From the NCBI GenBank assembly GCA_943359405.1, contig CALRHO010000014.1:1-14722 (forward strand): a stretch of 14,722 nt of DNA, written 5' to 3'. The stretch's first letter is position 1; every line of letters begins with the position of its first letter. Below the pieces are notes generated by a model. That model did no database searches, had not been told where the DNA came from, and was given only the letters and a program-made list of their open reading frames with translations. This document shows positions 1 to 6,475 of the stretch, one piece after another. The translations under genes were made by a program, and so were the position numbers. The stretch is from Candidatus Nomurabacteria bacterium. GTDB lineage: Bacteria > Patescibacteriota > Minisyncoccia > Phycocordibacterales > UBA918.

Positions 1-2
1 GT

Positions 3-506
3 ATTCTCGCGTATGCCTGGGTCATTGACTTTCCCTTCTTCGAGAAAGACGATAATGGCCGTTGGACATTCACGCACAACCCCTTCTCGATGCCCAAGCC
101 TGAGCATATTGAAATGCTCCTTAAGGGCGAAAACATCGGTGACATTCTCACCACGCAGTACGACCTTGTCTGTAATGGTTTCGAGGCCGGTGGCGGCAGT
201 ATCCGAGCGCACAAGCCAGAGTTGCTCAAGGCGGTCTACCAGATAATGGGGAATACCGATGAAGAGATTGAAGAAAAAATCGGTCACATGCTTGAGGCCT
301 TTACCTATGGCACTCCACCACATGGCGGTATTGCCCTCGGGGTCGAACGCAACGTTATGAACCTCTCCGGTGAGAGCTACCTCCGCGAGGTGCAGGCCTT
401 CCCAATGACTCGTAAGGGGCAGACAGCAGTCATGCAGGCACCGAAGCCGCTTACACCCGAGCAACTCATCGAACTTGGTATCCAAGTTCGTAAAGAGAAG
501 CAGTAG
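3..506 (+). CDS. aspS: Aspartyl-tRNA synthetase, C-terminal part (5' truncated by window edge)
   Basis: The reading frame is open from base 3 to the TAG at 504-506, giving the last 167 residues. AspRS charges tRNA-Asp (or tRNA-Asp and tRNA-Asn in non-discriminating forms) in the cytoplasm. Visible are the segment AYAWVIDFPFFE followed by HNPFSMPKPE, typical of the class II core just before the bacterial GAD insert and tail, then FEAGGGSIRAHKPEL, and class II motif 3 as GGIALGVERNVM with its conserved arginine. Motif 3 is somewhat unusual: ERNVM replaces the usual DRLVM. The tail LREVQAFPMTRKGQ followed by APKPLTPEQL matches the normal AspRS C terminus, so the 3' end is complete. The gene is followed by two hairpin terminators and a convergent small gene. 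Discriminating versus non-discriminating type cannot be told from this part. Confidence 0.95.
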   Translation: MLAYAWVIDFPFFEKDDNGRWTFTHNPFSMPKPEHIEMLLKGENIGDILTTQYDLVCNGFEAGGGSIRAHKPELLKAVYQIMGNTDEEIEEKIGHMLEAFTYGTPPHGGIALGVERNVMNLSGESYLREVQAFPMTRKGQTAVMQAPKPLTPEQLIELGIQVRKEKQ

Positions 507-523
507 GTAGCTGGCCCGACGCA

Positions 524-560
524 AAAACACCACCTGGACCAACGGTCCAGGTGGTGTTTT
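524..560. terminator. Bidirectional hairpin terminator after aspS
   Basis: Perfect 17-bp inverted repeat: arms 524-540 and 544-560 around a 3-nt loop AAC. The plus-strand arm ends in TTTT. On the minus strand the complementary tail is TTTTT (523-527), so the element can end aspS and also the convergent 74-aa gene. Its core (CCACCTGGACC) resembles the hairpin at 3015-3047. Confidence 0.85.
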
Positions 561-568
561 GCCTGCAG

Positions 569-604
569 AAAGCCGCCAGTGGGCGACTTCCCGTTGGCGG
601 CTTT
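569..604. terminator. Second hairpin terminator between convergent genes
   Basis: Perfect 10-bp arms, AAAGCCGCCA at 569-578 and its complement at 595-604, enclose a 16-nt loop in which GGG (581-583) can pair with CCC (590-592). It lies 1 nt beyond the stop codon of the minus-strand 74-aa gene and ends in only three T on either strand. It probably works in tandem with the 524-560 hairpin. Confidence 0.65.
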
Positions 605-605
605 A

Positions 606-830
606 TTAGTCAACAACCAGGTCACCAAGCTCAAAGGCAGCTTTCAGATCAGACTGACGCCCCGCCCAGTAAATCCAGCCAAAGTACCCTTCCACACCCA
701 CCAGCTCAACGACGACCTGACCCTCATAACGATGAACACGTTTAATCTGATCTTCTCGCACGACACCACCAGAAACATCACGATAGAACGACATTCCCTC
801 ATAGGGAAGCTGGAGCACAATGGCGTTCAT
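606..830 (-). CDS. Hypothetical 74-aa protein with a strong Shine-Dalgarno
   Basis: I do not recognise a family. The start is set by a full Shine-Dalgarno, AAGGAGG, 8 nt before the ATG at 830. The frame stays open 25 codons further upstream (to 905), but that extension covers the Shine-Dalgarno and the promoter and is not credible. The protein begins MNAIVLQLPYEG and has alternating hydrophobic stretches (GQVVVELVGVEGYFGWIYWAG), suggesting a small mostly beta-strand cytoplasmic protein. No signal peptide, membrane helix or cysteine is visible. It converges on aspS, sharing the terminators at 524-604, and diverges from pepA. Such a strong ribosome binding site is unusual here, where the conserved genes lack one. 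Function unknown. Confidence 0.75.
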   Translation of the reverse strand: MNAIVLQLPYEGMSFYRDVSGGVVREDQIKRVHRYEGQVVVELVGVEGYFGWIYWAGRQSDLKAAFELGDLVVD

Positions 831-852
831 AGTGCATTCCTCCTTCGTAAGT

Positions 853-881
853 AAACTACAAAACCAAACTACAATCGTCAA
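853..881 (-). promoter_or_regulatory. Possible promoter of the minus-strand 74-aa gene
   Basis: Read on the minus strand there is TTGACG (881-876), a 17-nt spacer, then TAGTTT (858-853). The -35 box is good and the -10 box is weak (3 of 6). A leader of about 15-20 nt carrying AAGGAGG would follow. Confidence 0.4.
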
Positions 882-949
882 GTTACCGTATTCTCTCATC
901 CTCACTGCAAAGCCCGCACGGCATTCTGGACAGGCTCGTAAACGAATTA

Positions 950-958
950 TGCTATAGT
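950..958 (+). promoter_or_regulatory. Extended -10 promoter of pepA, near-leaderless
   Basis: TG-C-TATAGT (TG 950-951, -10 box 953-958) lies 9 nt before the pepA ATG at 968. A start point about 7 nt past the box would leave a leader of only about 3 nt. No Shine-Dalgarno is present. A TGGACA at 927-932 is spaced 20 nt from the -10 box, too far for a standard -35. Confidence 0.6.
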
Positions 959-967
959 GGCCCGCAT

Positions 968-2398
968 ATGCTTACCCTTACCACTACCCACACGCCATTA
1001 TCTGACGCCCAACCCGGGCTTGTCCGCGTTGTCCTTACCGAAAGTTCAACCCACCGGTTGGTAGAAACCGCTGCCGGAGTAACCGAATTCTACTATGGGG
1101 TAGGGAAGTTTGAGGAGGTAACGATGCGACGTTTCCGCATTATCCTGCGTGGCCTCATCCAAGCCACTAAAAGTCATCAGATTGAACGGATCGCAATCGA
1201 ATTACCTCAATCACGGTTTCCCAAACTCGCCGACCAAGTGACGGGCTGGTACTACGCAACTATTGCCGAAAATGTCCTACTCGCAGACTATGAGTACACC
1301 CGCTACAAGACAAAAAAACAGAAGCGCGAAAAAAAAGACTTGAAAGAATTTATCCTGTGCGGAGTTACCGACCGTGAGGCAAAGGCAGCACTCACTCGAG
1401 GTTCCACCGTAGCCACCTATATGAATGCTGCCCGTGACTTAGCGAACACTCCTGGCAACGACCTATCGCCAACCGATCTAGGAAACGAAACCAAGAAGTT
1501 ACTCAAACTCAAAAATGTGACCGTGAGCGTGCTCGGTGAAAAGGAGCTGCGCAAACTCAAAATGGGAGCTCTCCTAGCCGTCGGGCAGGGCACCAAAAGC
1601 GAAACAAGACTCATCATTGCTGAGTACTGGGGAGCCGGCAAGCCAAGCGGTAAGCACATTCCCGAGGAAAAGCGCCCGATTGTACTCATTGGTAAAGGAA
1701 TCACCTTCGATAGTGGCGGACTCAATGTAAAGCCAACTGGCTCAATGCACCACATGCACCTCGATATGGCTGGTGGTGCAGCCGTTATTGGTGCCCTTGG
1801 TGCGATGGCAGCTCTCGGGCTTAAAAAAAACGTAGTAGTGCTCGTACCGACGGCAGAAAACGCTATCAGTGATGACTCCATGCGAGCTGGCGACATCATT
1901 ACCGCCATGAATGGCACGACCATTGAGGTCCTTCATACCGATGCGGAGGGTCGCCTCGTACTGGCCGACGCCCTCACGTACAGTGCACGCTACCAACCTC
2001 GCGCCATCATTGATGTTGCCACCCTCACCGGCGCCGCACTGGTGGCACTTGGTGAATATGCGAGTGCGGTCATGACTACCGACCTGACACTACAGACGAT
2101 CCTTACCAAACTTGGTGAACAGAGTGGCGACTACACCTGGCCACTGCCACTTTGGGATGAGTACAAGCAGAACTTAAAAAGTAACCGTGCAGACATTGCA
2201 AATATCACGCAAAGCTTTTCCAAGTGGGGCGGCTGCATTGAGGGCGGTATTTTCTTGGCTCACTTTGCCCCAAAGGACGTGCCCTGGGCCCACCTTGATA
2301 TTGCTCCGCGAATGGAATCAGTAGGGGCCGACAAGCTCGCTAAAGGCGCTACCGGTGAACCGGCGAGGCTGTTGGTGCACTTTGTTGAAAGCTACTAA
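968..2398 (+). CDS. pepA: Leucyl aminopeptidase (M17 family)
   Basis: A two-metal cytoplasmic aminopeptidase that removes N-terminal residues from peptides. The 476-aa length is normal for the family, with a variable N-terminal domain (about 1-150) and a catalytic C-terminal domain. The metal ligands are all present with E. coli PepA spacing: K243 and D248 in GKGITFDSGG, D266 in HLDMAGG, D325 and E327 in HTDAEGRL. The two catalytic basic residues K255 and R329 are there as well. HTDAEG replaces the usual NTDAEG. The ATG at 968 is the first in frame after an extended -10 box and has no Shine-Dalgarno. In some bacteria PepA also binds DNA and assists Xer recombination; a Xer gene lies about 10 kb away, but that link is only a possibility. 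Confidence 0.95.
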   Translation: MLTLTTTHTPLSDAQPGLVRVVLTESSTHRLVETAAGVTEFYYGVGKFEEVTMRRFRIILRGLIQATKSHQIERIAIELPQSRFPKLADQVTGWYYATIAENVLLADYEYTRYKTKKQKREKKDLKEFILCGVTDREAKAALTRGSTVATYMNAARDLANTPGNDLSPTDLGNETKKLLKLKNVTVSVLGEKELRKLKMGALLAVGQGTKSETRLIIAEYWGAGKPSGKHIPEEKRPIVLIGKGITFDSGGLNVKPTGSMHHMHLDMAGGAAVIGALGAMAALGLKKNVVVLVPTAENAISDDSMRAGDIITAMNGTTIEVLHTDAEGRLVLADALTYSARYQPRAIIDVATLTGAALVALGEYASAVMTTDLTLQTILTKLGEQSGDYTWPLPLWDEYKQNLKSNRADIANITQSFSKWGGCIEGGIFLAHFAPKDVPWAHLDIAPRMESVGADKLAKGATGEPARLLVHFVESY

Positions 2399-2428
2399 TC
2401 CCCTAGAAATCGTGTTTGGGAATAGTCA

Positions 2429-2453
2429 GGTATCATACATCTTGTATAATACC
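2429..2453 (+). promoter_or_regulatory. Promoter of the exported-protein gene, lying inside a palindrome
   Basis: A consensus TATAAT (2445-2450) sits within a 25-bp imperfect palindrome: GGTAT (2429-2433) with ATACC (2449-2453), and ATACA (2435-2439) with TGTAT (2443-2447), one mismatch pair and a 3-nt centre. No -35 box is seen. The start point would be near 2457, giving a leader of about 30 nt. The palindrome could be an operator, or a weak hairpin ending pepA. Confidence 0.5.
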
Positions 2454-2488
2454 TTAAGATTCTTTATTAAGAGGCTGTAAAAAATGTT

Positions 2489-2992
2489 ATGACCACAACA
2501 CAAAATTTGATACTAGCAGTTGTAGGGAGTGCCTGCGTGGCATTGTCAGCGTTTTTCCTCACCACGAGCCCCGCACAGGCAGCTGAGCCGAACGCAAAAA
2601 TCATGATGACGAAAAAGGGCACGGGAAGTTTGACCAAAGCATCGACATCGCGTCCAGTTGTTGACCGTTCTTGCATGCAAGATGCCGTAAATACTCGAGA
2701 GACCAGCATCAAAAACGCCTTCTCTGCCTACACCAACAGTGTCTTGGCGGCACTCGACCAGCGCGTAACAGCATTTGCATCAGTCTGGTCTGGTACCGAA
2801 GTTTCAAACAGCAACACCTACCGTACCGTCTGGAATACTTGGAAAAAAGCCAATAGTGAGGCACGCAAGAAACTCAATAGTGATCGGGAAACGGCGTGGA
2901 AAACCTACCGAGAAATAGCCACCAAGACGTGTAAGGCAACACTTCCGAAAGAAGAAACGGCTAAGCAGGACGCCGGGACCTCAGCAATCTAG
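2489..2992 (+). CDS. Exported protein of unknown function with two cysteines
   Basis: 167 residues. Residues 8-31 form a hydrophobic stretch ending in SPAQAAEP, a good Sec signal peptidase site (cleavage after AQA). The n-region (MTTTQN) has no lysine or arginine, which is unusual; an in-frame stop at 2468-2470 and no alternative start codon rule out a longer N terminus. The mature part is hydrophilic and probably helical, rich in T, S, A and K, with CMQDAVNTRETSI near the middle and TWKKANSEARKKL towards the end. One cysteine lies in CMQDAV and one in TKTCKA, so a disulfide outside the membrane is possible. I associate this arrangement with conserved hypothetical proteins of Patescibacteria, from memory only. 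It is followed by a terminator and then scpA. Function unknown. Confidence 0.8.
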   Translation: MTTTQNLILAVVGSACVALSAFFLTTSPAQAAEPNAKIMMTKKGTGSLTKASTSRPVVDRSCMQDAVNTRETSIKNAFSAYTNSVLAALDQRVTAFASVWSGTEVSNSNTYRTVWNTWKKANSEARKKLNSDRETAWKTYREIATKTCKATLPKEETAKQDAGTSAI

Positions 2993-3014
2993 ATCATCAA
3001 TCAAACGCAGTTAC

Positions 3015-3047
3015 TACCACCACCAGGACAAGGTCCTGGTGGTGGTA
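3015..3047 (+). terminator. Hairpin terminator that contains the scpA -10 region
   Basis: Perfect 15-bp stem, arms 3015-3029 and 3033-3047, loop AAG, followed by a T-rich tail (TACTTTTCTC). It ends the exported-protein gene. The last bases of the descending arm (TGGTATA, 3043-3049) are also the start of the extended -10 box of scpA. The core ACCACCAGGAC resembles the hairpin after aspS. Confidence 0.75.
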
Positions 3048-3051
3048 TACT
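3043..3051 (+). promoter_or_regulatory. Extended -10 promoter of scpA, predicted leaderless
   Basis: TG-G-TATACT, with the -10 box at 3046-3051. The scpA ATG at 3058 starts 7 nt past the last base of the box, where transcription is expected to begin, so the mRNA would start at the A of ATG. No Shine-Dalgarno is present. Confidence 0.65.
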
Positions 3052-3057
3052 TTTCTC

Positions 3058-3801
3058 ATGCCACCGTCGCGACCACAATTAGACTTTGCCATCAAAACTG
3101 AGGTATTTGAAGGACCCCTAGAACTCCTTATCGAACTCGTCGAACGACGTAAACTCCTCATCAACGATGTTAGTCTCTCGGCAGTAACTGATGAGTACCT
3201 GGCGTGTGTAGCAAAGATGCAGGAGCGTTCACTCCCAAACACCGCACTGTTCATTACCCTGGCAGCGACGCTTCTCCTCATTAAGTCAAAATCACTGCTG
3301 CCGGTCTTAGAACTCAGCGGTGAGGAGGAAGCGGTGATTGAAGACCTAGAGGAACGCCTCCGTCGGTATCAGGTATTTCGTGACATCGCAAAGGAGTTGC
3401 TCGTACGGTTTGGCACCATGTCACTCTACGAGCCAGTATTCGTGCCACCACGTGACCCGCTCTTTGCACCAACCCGTGAGGTGTCGGTACCAAGACTCGT
3501 CACCGCCATGCAAGAAATCCTTACCAACTTGCCCAGGACCGAAGTAAAACCAGTGGCACACGTACGACCGACCATCAGCCTTGAGGAGATGATTGTGCGG
3601 GTCAACCGCGAAATAGAGGACAAGCTCAAAACCCGTTTTTCCGCCCTGGTGGCAGGGGAAGTCGAACGCAAGACGTTGATTGTTGGTTTTCTGGCTATTC
3701 TTGAGCTCTTTAAGCAGGGTGGGCTACTCGTGACCCAGGCAGAGCGCTTTGCTGACATTGAAATTGAGCGCGAAACTACCACGACCCCCCGCTACTACTA
3801 A
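3058..3801 (+). CDS. scpA: Segregation and condensation protein A
   Basis: The kleisin subunit of the bacterial SMC-ScpAB condensin, which bridges the Smc heads and helps compact and segregate the chromosome. 247 residues, normal length. The N-terminal Smc-neck-binding domain shows the family signature FEGPLELLIELVERRKL (about 18-34) followed by INDVSLSAVTDEYL. A hydrophobic helix, AATLLLIKSKSLLPVL, follows. The C-terminal winged helix is seen as RKTLIVGFLAILELFKQGGL near residues 208-227, then FADIEIER. The start at 3058 is the only sensible one, directly behind the extended -10 box. scpB follows after 52 nt with its own promoter. No smc gene is in the window. Confidence 0.95.
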   Translation: MPPSRPQLDFAIKTEVFEGPLELLIELVERRKLLINDVSLSAVTDEYLACVAKMQERSLPNTALFITLAATLLLIKSKSLLPVLELSGEEEAVIEDLEERLRRYQVFRDIAKELLVRFGTMSLYEPVFVPPRDPLFAPTREVSVPRLVTAMQEILTNLPRTEVKPVAHVRPTISLEEMIVRVNREIEDKLKTRFSALVAGEVERKTLIVGFLAILELFKQGGLLVTQAERFADIEIERETTTTPRYY

Positions 3802-3838
3802 CTAGGCACAGGCGCCAAAGGCTTTCAGCCTGCTATTG

Positions 3839-3847
3839 TGGTACTAT
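3839..3847 (+). promoter_or_regulatory. Extended -10 promoter of scpB, predicted leaderless
   Basis: TG-G-TACTAT, with the -10 box at 3842-3847, six bases before the ATG at 3854. The spacing is identical to that of scpA. It supports ATG 3854 over the in-frame TTG at 3836, which lies upstream of the -10 box. Confidence 0.6.
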
Positions 3848-3853
3848 TTCGTT

Positions 3854-4387
3854 ATGCCACCCGATGTCGCAATCGAGGGTCTTCTTTTCTATAAGTCGAC
3901 CCCGCAAAAGCGCGCCCAGATGATGGACCTACTCGGACTAAGTACCGAGCAGTTTGATGCCGCGATAGTACTTTTGCGCGAGCGACTACAGACAGGTGCT
4001 ACCAGATTAGTTGAAACTGGTGACAGTTTTGCCCTCATGACCGCACCTGAATTAGCACCGTTTATCGAAACCCTCCGTCGTGACGAACTCAAAGCCGATA
4101 TTGGTAAGGCTGGAATCGAGACGTTAGCTATCATTCTGTACCGTGAGCCCGTCTCGCGAGCCGAGATCGATCGCATTCGTGGGGTGAATTCTTCGTTCTC
4201 ACTCCGTGCCCTTATGATGCGCGGACTTATTGATCGCAAACCTGGTCCTGGAGGTGCACACTTATTTTCTGCCACCCCTGCACTCTACGCTCACCTCGGT
4301 ATCACCCATAAGCATGAACTACCAAACTTCAGCATGTACCTAACTGCACTGGAACGGTTTGAAGTCACCGTTGAACCAACCACATGA
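3854..4387 (+). CDS. scpB: Segregation and condensation protein B
   Basis: The dimeric winged-helix partner of ScpA in the SMC condensin. 177 residues from ATG 3854. Family features: IEGLLFYKSTPQ at the N terminus, SFALMTAPELAPFI in the first winged helix, and the strongly conserved second domain IETLAIILYREPVSRAEID then RIRGVNSSFSLRALMMRGLI (about 88-126). The C terminus TPALYAHLGI then ELPNF matches the usual ScpB end. The in-frame TTG at 3836 would add MWYYFV but falls upstream of the likely transcription start. The stop codon overlaps the start of the D,D-carboxypeptidase gene (ATGA), so the two are co-transcribed and probably translationally coupled. Confidence 0.95.
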   Translation: MPPDVAIEGLLFYKSTPQKRAQMMDLLGLSTEQFDAAIVLLRERLQTGATRLVETGDSFALMTAPELAPFIETLRRDELKADIGKAGIETLAIILYREPVSRAEIDRIRGVNSSFSLRALMMRGLIDRKPGPGGAHLFSATPALYAHLGITHKHELPNFSMYLTALERFEVTVEPTT

Positions 4388-5403
4388 ACGACGAACCAAT
4401 TACCACCCCCGAACAAGCAACCGCCACGCCATCAACCGAGCGTCGCTTTCCAGTCGGTACACAACTCACCCTACTAGCAGGATTCCTCTTGTTCCTCTTT
4501 GCTGCCGCAGGCGGAAGCGTGTCTCAATTTGTCACCTCCCTGCGTAGCGATGAACCAGAAAGTACCACCGATGCTGCCAGCACCGTCGTTGCCCTTTCCG
4601 AACTCGACGCTATGCCATATGCCATAGCGAGCGATGTTCCGCTGATAGCTGACGCTGCTCTGGTGTGGGATGTGGTAGGGGAGCAAGTACTCTTTGAAAA
4701 AAATGCCGATCGGGTCTTACCCCTCGCGTCTGTAACAAAACTAATGACCGCACTGGTGGCTTATGAATTGGTCGCAGAGAACACAACGGTCACCATTCCT
4801 GGTAAGGCAGCAGCGCAAGAGAGTGCGAGCGGACTCCGTCCTGGTGAACGTTTTACCCAAGCGCAACTCGTTGATCTTGCTCTCATCAACTCTGCAAATG
4901 ACGCCGCGTACGCCCTTGCTAATGCGGTTGGCAGCGTACTTGGACCCACTGATGCGACCGCCCAGTTTGTTGCCGCTATGAATGTGCGCGCCGAAGAACT
5001 TGGTCTTCAGACCCTACAATTTAGAAATACCACCGGATTGGATTTGAGCGCAAACGAACCGGGAGCTGTGGGTAGTGCTCGTGATGTCTCACAACTCATG
5101 GCATTTTTAGTTTCTACCTACCCCGACCTACTGAAAAGCACCACCAAGGACGTCATTCGCGTCTACAATGCAGAGGGTGATTTCCATGATGCTAACAACA
5201 CTAATCCGCTCGTTCACGAAATTCCTAATCTCCTTGGCTCAAAAACTGGTTATACTGACCTCGCGGGGGGAAATTTAACGATAGCTTTTGATGCTGGCTA
5301 TAATCGGCCCGTAATCGTCACCGTGCTCTCCTCATCACGCCAAGGCCGCTTTGCCGACGTAGCTGCGCTCATCGAAGCGGTCCGTACTGGCAGTATTGAT
5401 TAA
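4384..5403 (+). CDS. D-alanyl-D-alanine carboxypeptidase, S11 family, membrane-anchored at the N terminus
   Basis: A penicillin-binding protein of the DacA/DacF type that removes the terminal D-Ala from peptidoglycan stem peptides outside the membrane. 339 residues. The three catalytic motifs are intact: S116-V-T-K119 (SxxK with the nucleophile serine), S170-A-N172 and K287-T-G289. An N-terminal hydrophobic segment at about 27-48, after a polar 26-residue cytoplasmic tail, looks like an uncleaved anchor, not a cleaved signal, unlike classical DacA, which is anchored by a C-terminal amphipathic helix. The protein ends soon after the catalytic domain (EAVRTGSID), so the C-terminal PBP5 domain is missing. 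It overlaps scpB by 4 nt and is followed by mraY after 13 nt. Confidence 0.93.
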   Translation: MNDEPITTPEQATATPSTERRFPVGTQLTLLAGFLLFLFAAAGGSVSQFVTSLRSDEPESTTDAASTVVALSELDAMPYAIASDVPLIADAALVWDVVGEQVLFEKNADRVLPLASVTKLMTALVAYELVAENTTVTIPGKAAAQESASGLRPGERFTQAQLVDLALINSANDAAYALANAVGSVLGPTDATAQFVAAMNVRAEELGLQTLQFRNTTGLDLSANEPGAVGSARDVSQLMAFLVSTYPDLLKSTTKDVIRVYNAEGDFHDANNTNPLVHEIPNLLGSKTGYTDLAGGNLTIAFDAGYNRPVIVTVLSSSRQGRFADVAALIEAVRTGSID

Positions 5404-5416
5404 CTAATGCATCACT

Positions 5417-6475
5417 ATGGAAACCGCCCTCATCAAGACCCTGATTCCTGCACTGCTTGCCTTCACAGCCGGTATTGCCATCACTCCACTGATTGCACAC
5501 TACCTCTATACACTCAAGGTTTGGAAGAAACGGGGTGGTAAAACAACACTCTACGGCAGCACTGCTGAGGAGTTTAATCGTCTCAAGGGTGATGGGGAGG
5601 TGCGGACACCGCGCATGGGCGGCCTCGTCATCGTGGCAGCAGTCATCCTCACTATTGGCGCCCTCACTGTCCTCACGACACTATTCTCAGGCGGCGTGTG
5701 GGATACACTGTATTTCCTGAGCCGATCACAAACGTGGATACCTCTAGCCGTATTTTTCCTCGGCGCCTTCGTTGGCTTCCTGAACGACTTCTATGATGTT
5801 ACCCACGACGGATCCGGTCTGCGACTCTCGGTTCGACTGATTTTTATTGCCTTACTCTCAGGACTTATCGGCTGGTGGTTCTATGACAAACTTGGAGTCA
5901 CAGGTGTCAATCTGCCTGGGGGTGGGGTAGGGGAGCTTGGAGTCTTAATCATTCCGTTTTTCATGTTGATGTCATTTGCGCTCTACGCCAGCGGCGTGAT
6001 CGATGGTATCGATGGTCTTTCCGGAGGTGTCTTCTCATCAATCTTTACCGCGTATGCTGCCATCGCGTTCTTAGGGCAACAGTACGATCTGGCCGCCTTT
6101 TGTGCAATGCTTGCTGGTGCCACCATGGCTTTCTTGTGGTTTAACATTCCACCAGCTCGATTCTGGATGACCGAAACTGGCTCAATGGCGCTTACACTCA
6201 CCCTGGCGGTTGTTGTCTTTATGACCGACACCCTAGGGGACGGGTACGGTATCTCACTTTTTGCCATCGTGGGCTTACCACTGATTGCTACCGTCGCCTC
6301 AAACGTCATGCAAATGACCATGCGAAAACTAACGGGACGAAAATTTTTTCGCATTGCCCCACTGCATCACCACTTTGAAGCAATCGGCTGGCCATCCCAC
6401 AAAGTCACCATGCGCTACTGGCTAATCAGCATGGTGTGTGCACTCCTTGGTGTCATAGTGTCAGTGTTGTTATGA
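5417..6475 (+). CDS. mraY: Phospho-N-acetylmuramoyl-pentapeptide transferase (MraY), with altered metal-site residues
   Basis: The integral-membrane enzyme that transfers phospho-MurNAc-pentapeptide from UDP to undecaprenyl phosphate, making lipid I. 352 residues with about ten hydrophobic segments. Family landmarks: RTPRMGGL (63-70), GFLNDFYDV (120-128), SGVIDGIDGLSGG (192-204), FWMTETGSMALT (249-260) and APLHHHFE (314-321). Several key positions differ from textbook MraY: the Asp-Asp pair is N123-D124, the metal-ligand position of the FMGDxGS motif is E253, and the uracil-stacking Phe position is W250. The DGxDG aspartates (D196, D199) and the HHH triad (317-319) are kept. These changes probably mark a lineage variant, not a dead enzyme, because mraY lies between intact wall genes. 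No Shine-Dalgarno precedes the ATG. The ftsW start overlaps its stop. Confidence 0.93.
   Translation: METALIKTLIPALLAFTAGIAITPLIAHYLYTLKVWKKRGGKTTLYGSTAEEFNRLKGDGEVRTPRMGGLVIVAAVILTIGALTVLTTLFSGGVWDTLYFLSRSQTWIPLAVFFLGAFVGFLNDFYDVTHDGSGLRLSVRLIFIALLSGLIGWWFYDKLGVTGVNLPGGGVGELGVLIIPFFMLMSFALYASGVIDGIDGLSGGVFSSIFTAYAAIAFLGQQYDLAAFCAMLAGATMAFLWFNIPPARFWMTETGSMALTLTLAVVVFMTDTLGDGYGISLFAIVGLPLIATVASNVMQMTMRKLTGRKFFRIAPLHHHFEAIGWPSHKVTMRYWLISMVCALLGVIVSVLL

Noticed and set aside
927..932. TGGACA as a -35 box of pepA
   Set aside because: The 20-nt spacing to the -10 box is outside the usual range; the extended -10 alone explains the promoter better.
1417..1923. 168-codon minus-strand ORF
   Set aside because: Fully inside pepA, whose frame carries all M17 motifs. 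It is an antisense shadow.
3836..3853. TTG start adding MWYYFV to ScpB
   Set aside because: It lies upstream of the extended -10 box at 3839-3847, so it would not be in the predicted transcript; ATG 3854 gives the normal ScpB N terminus.
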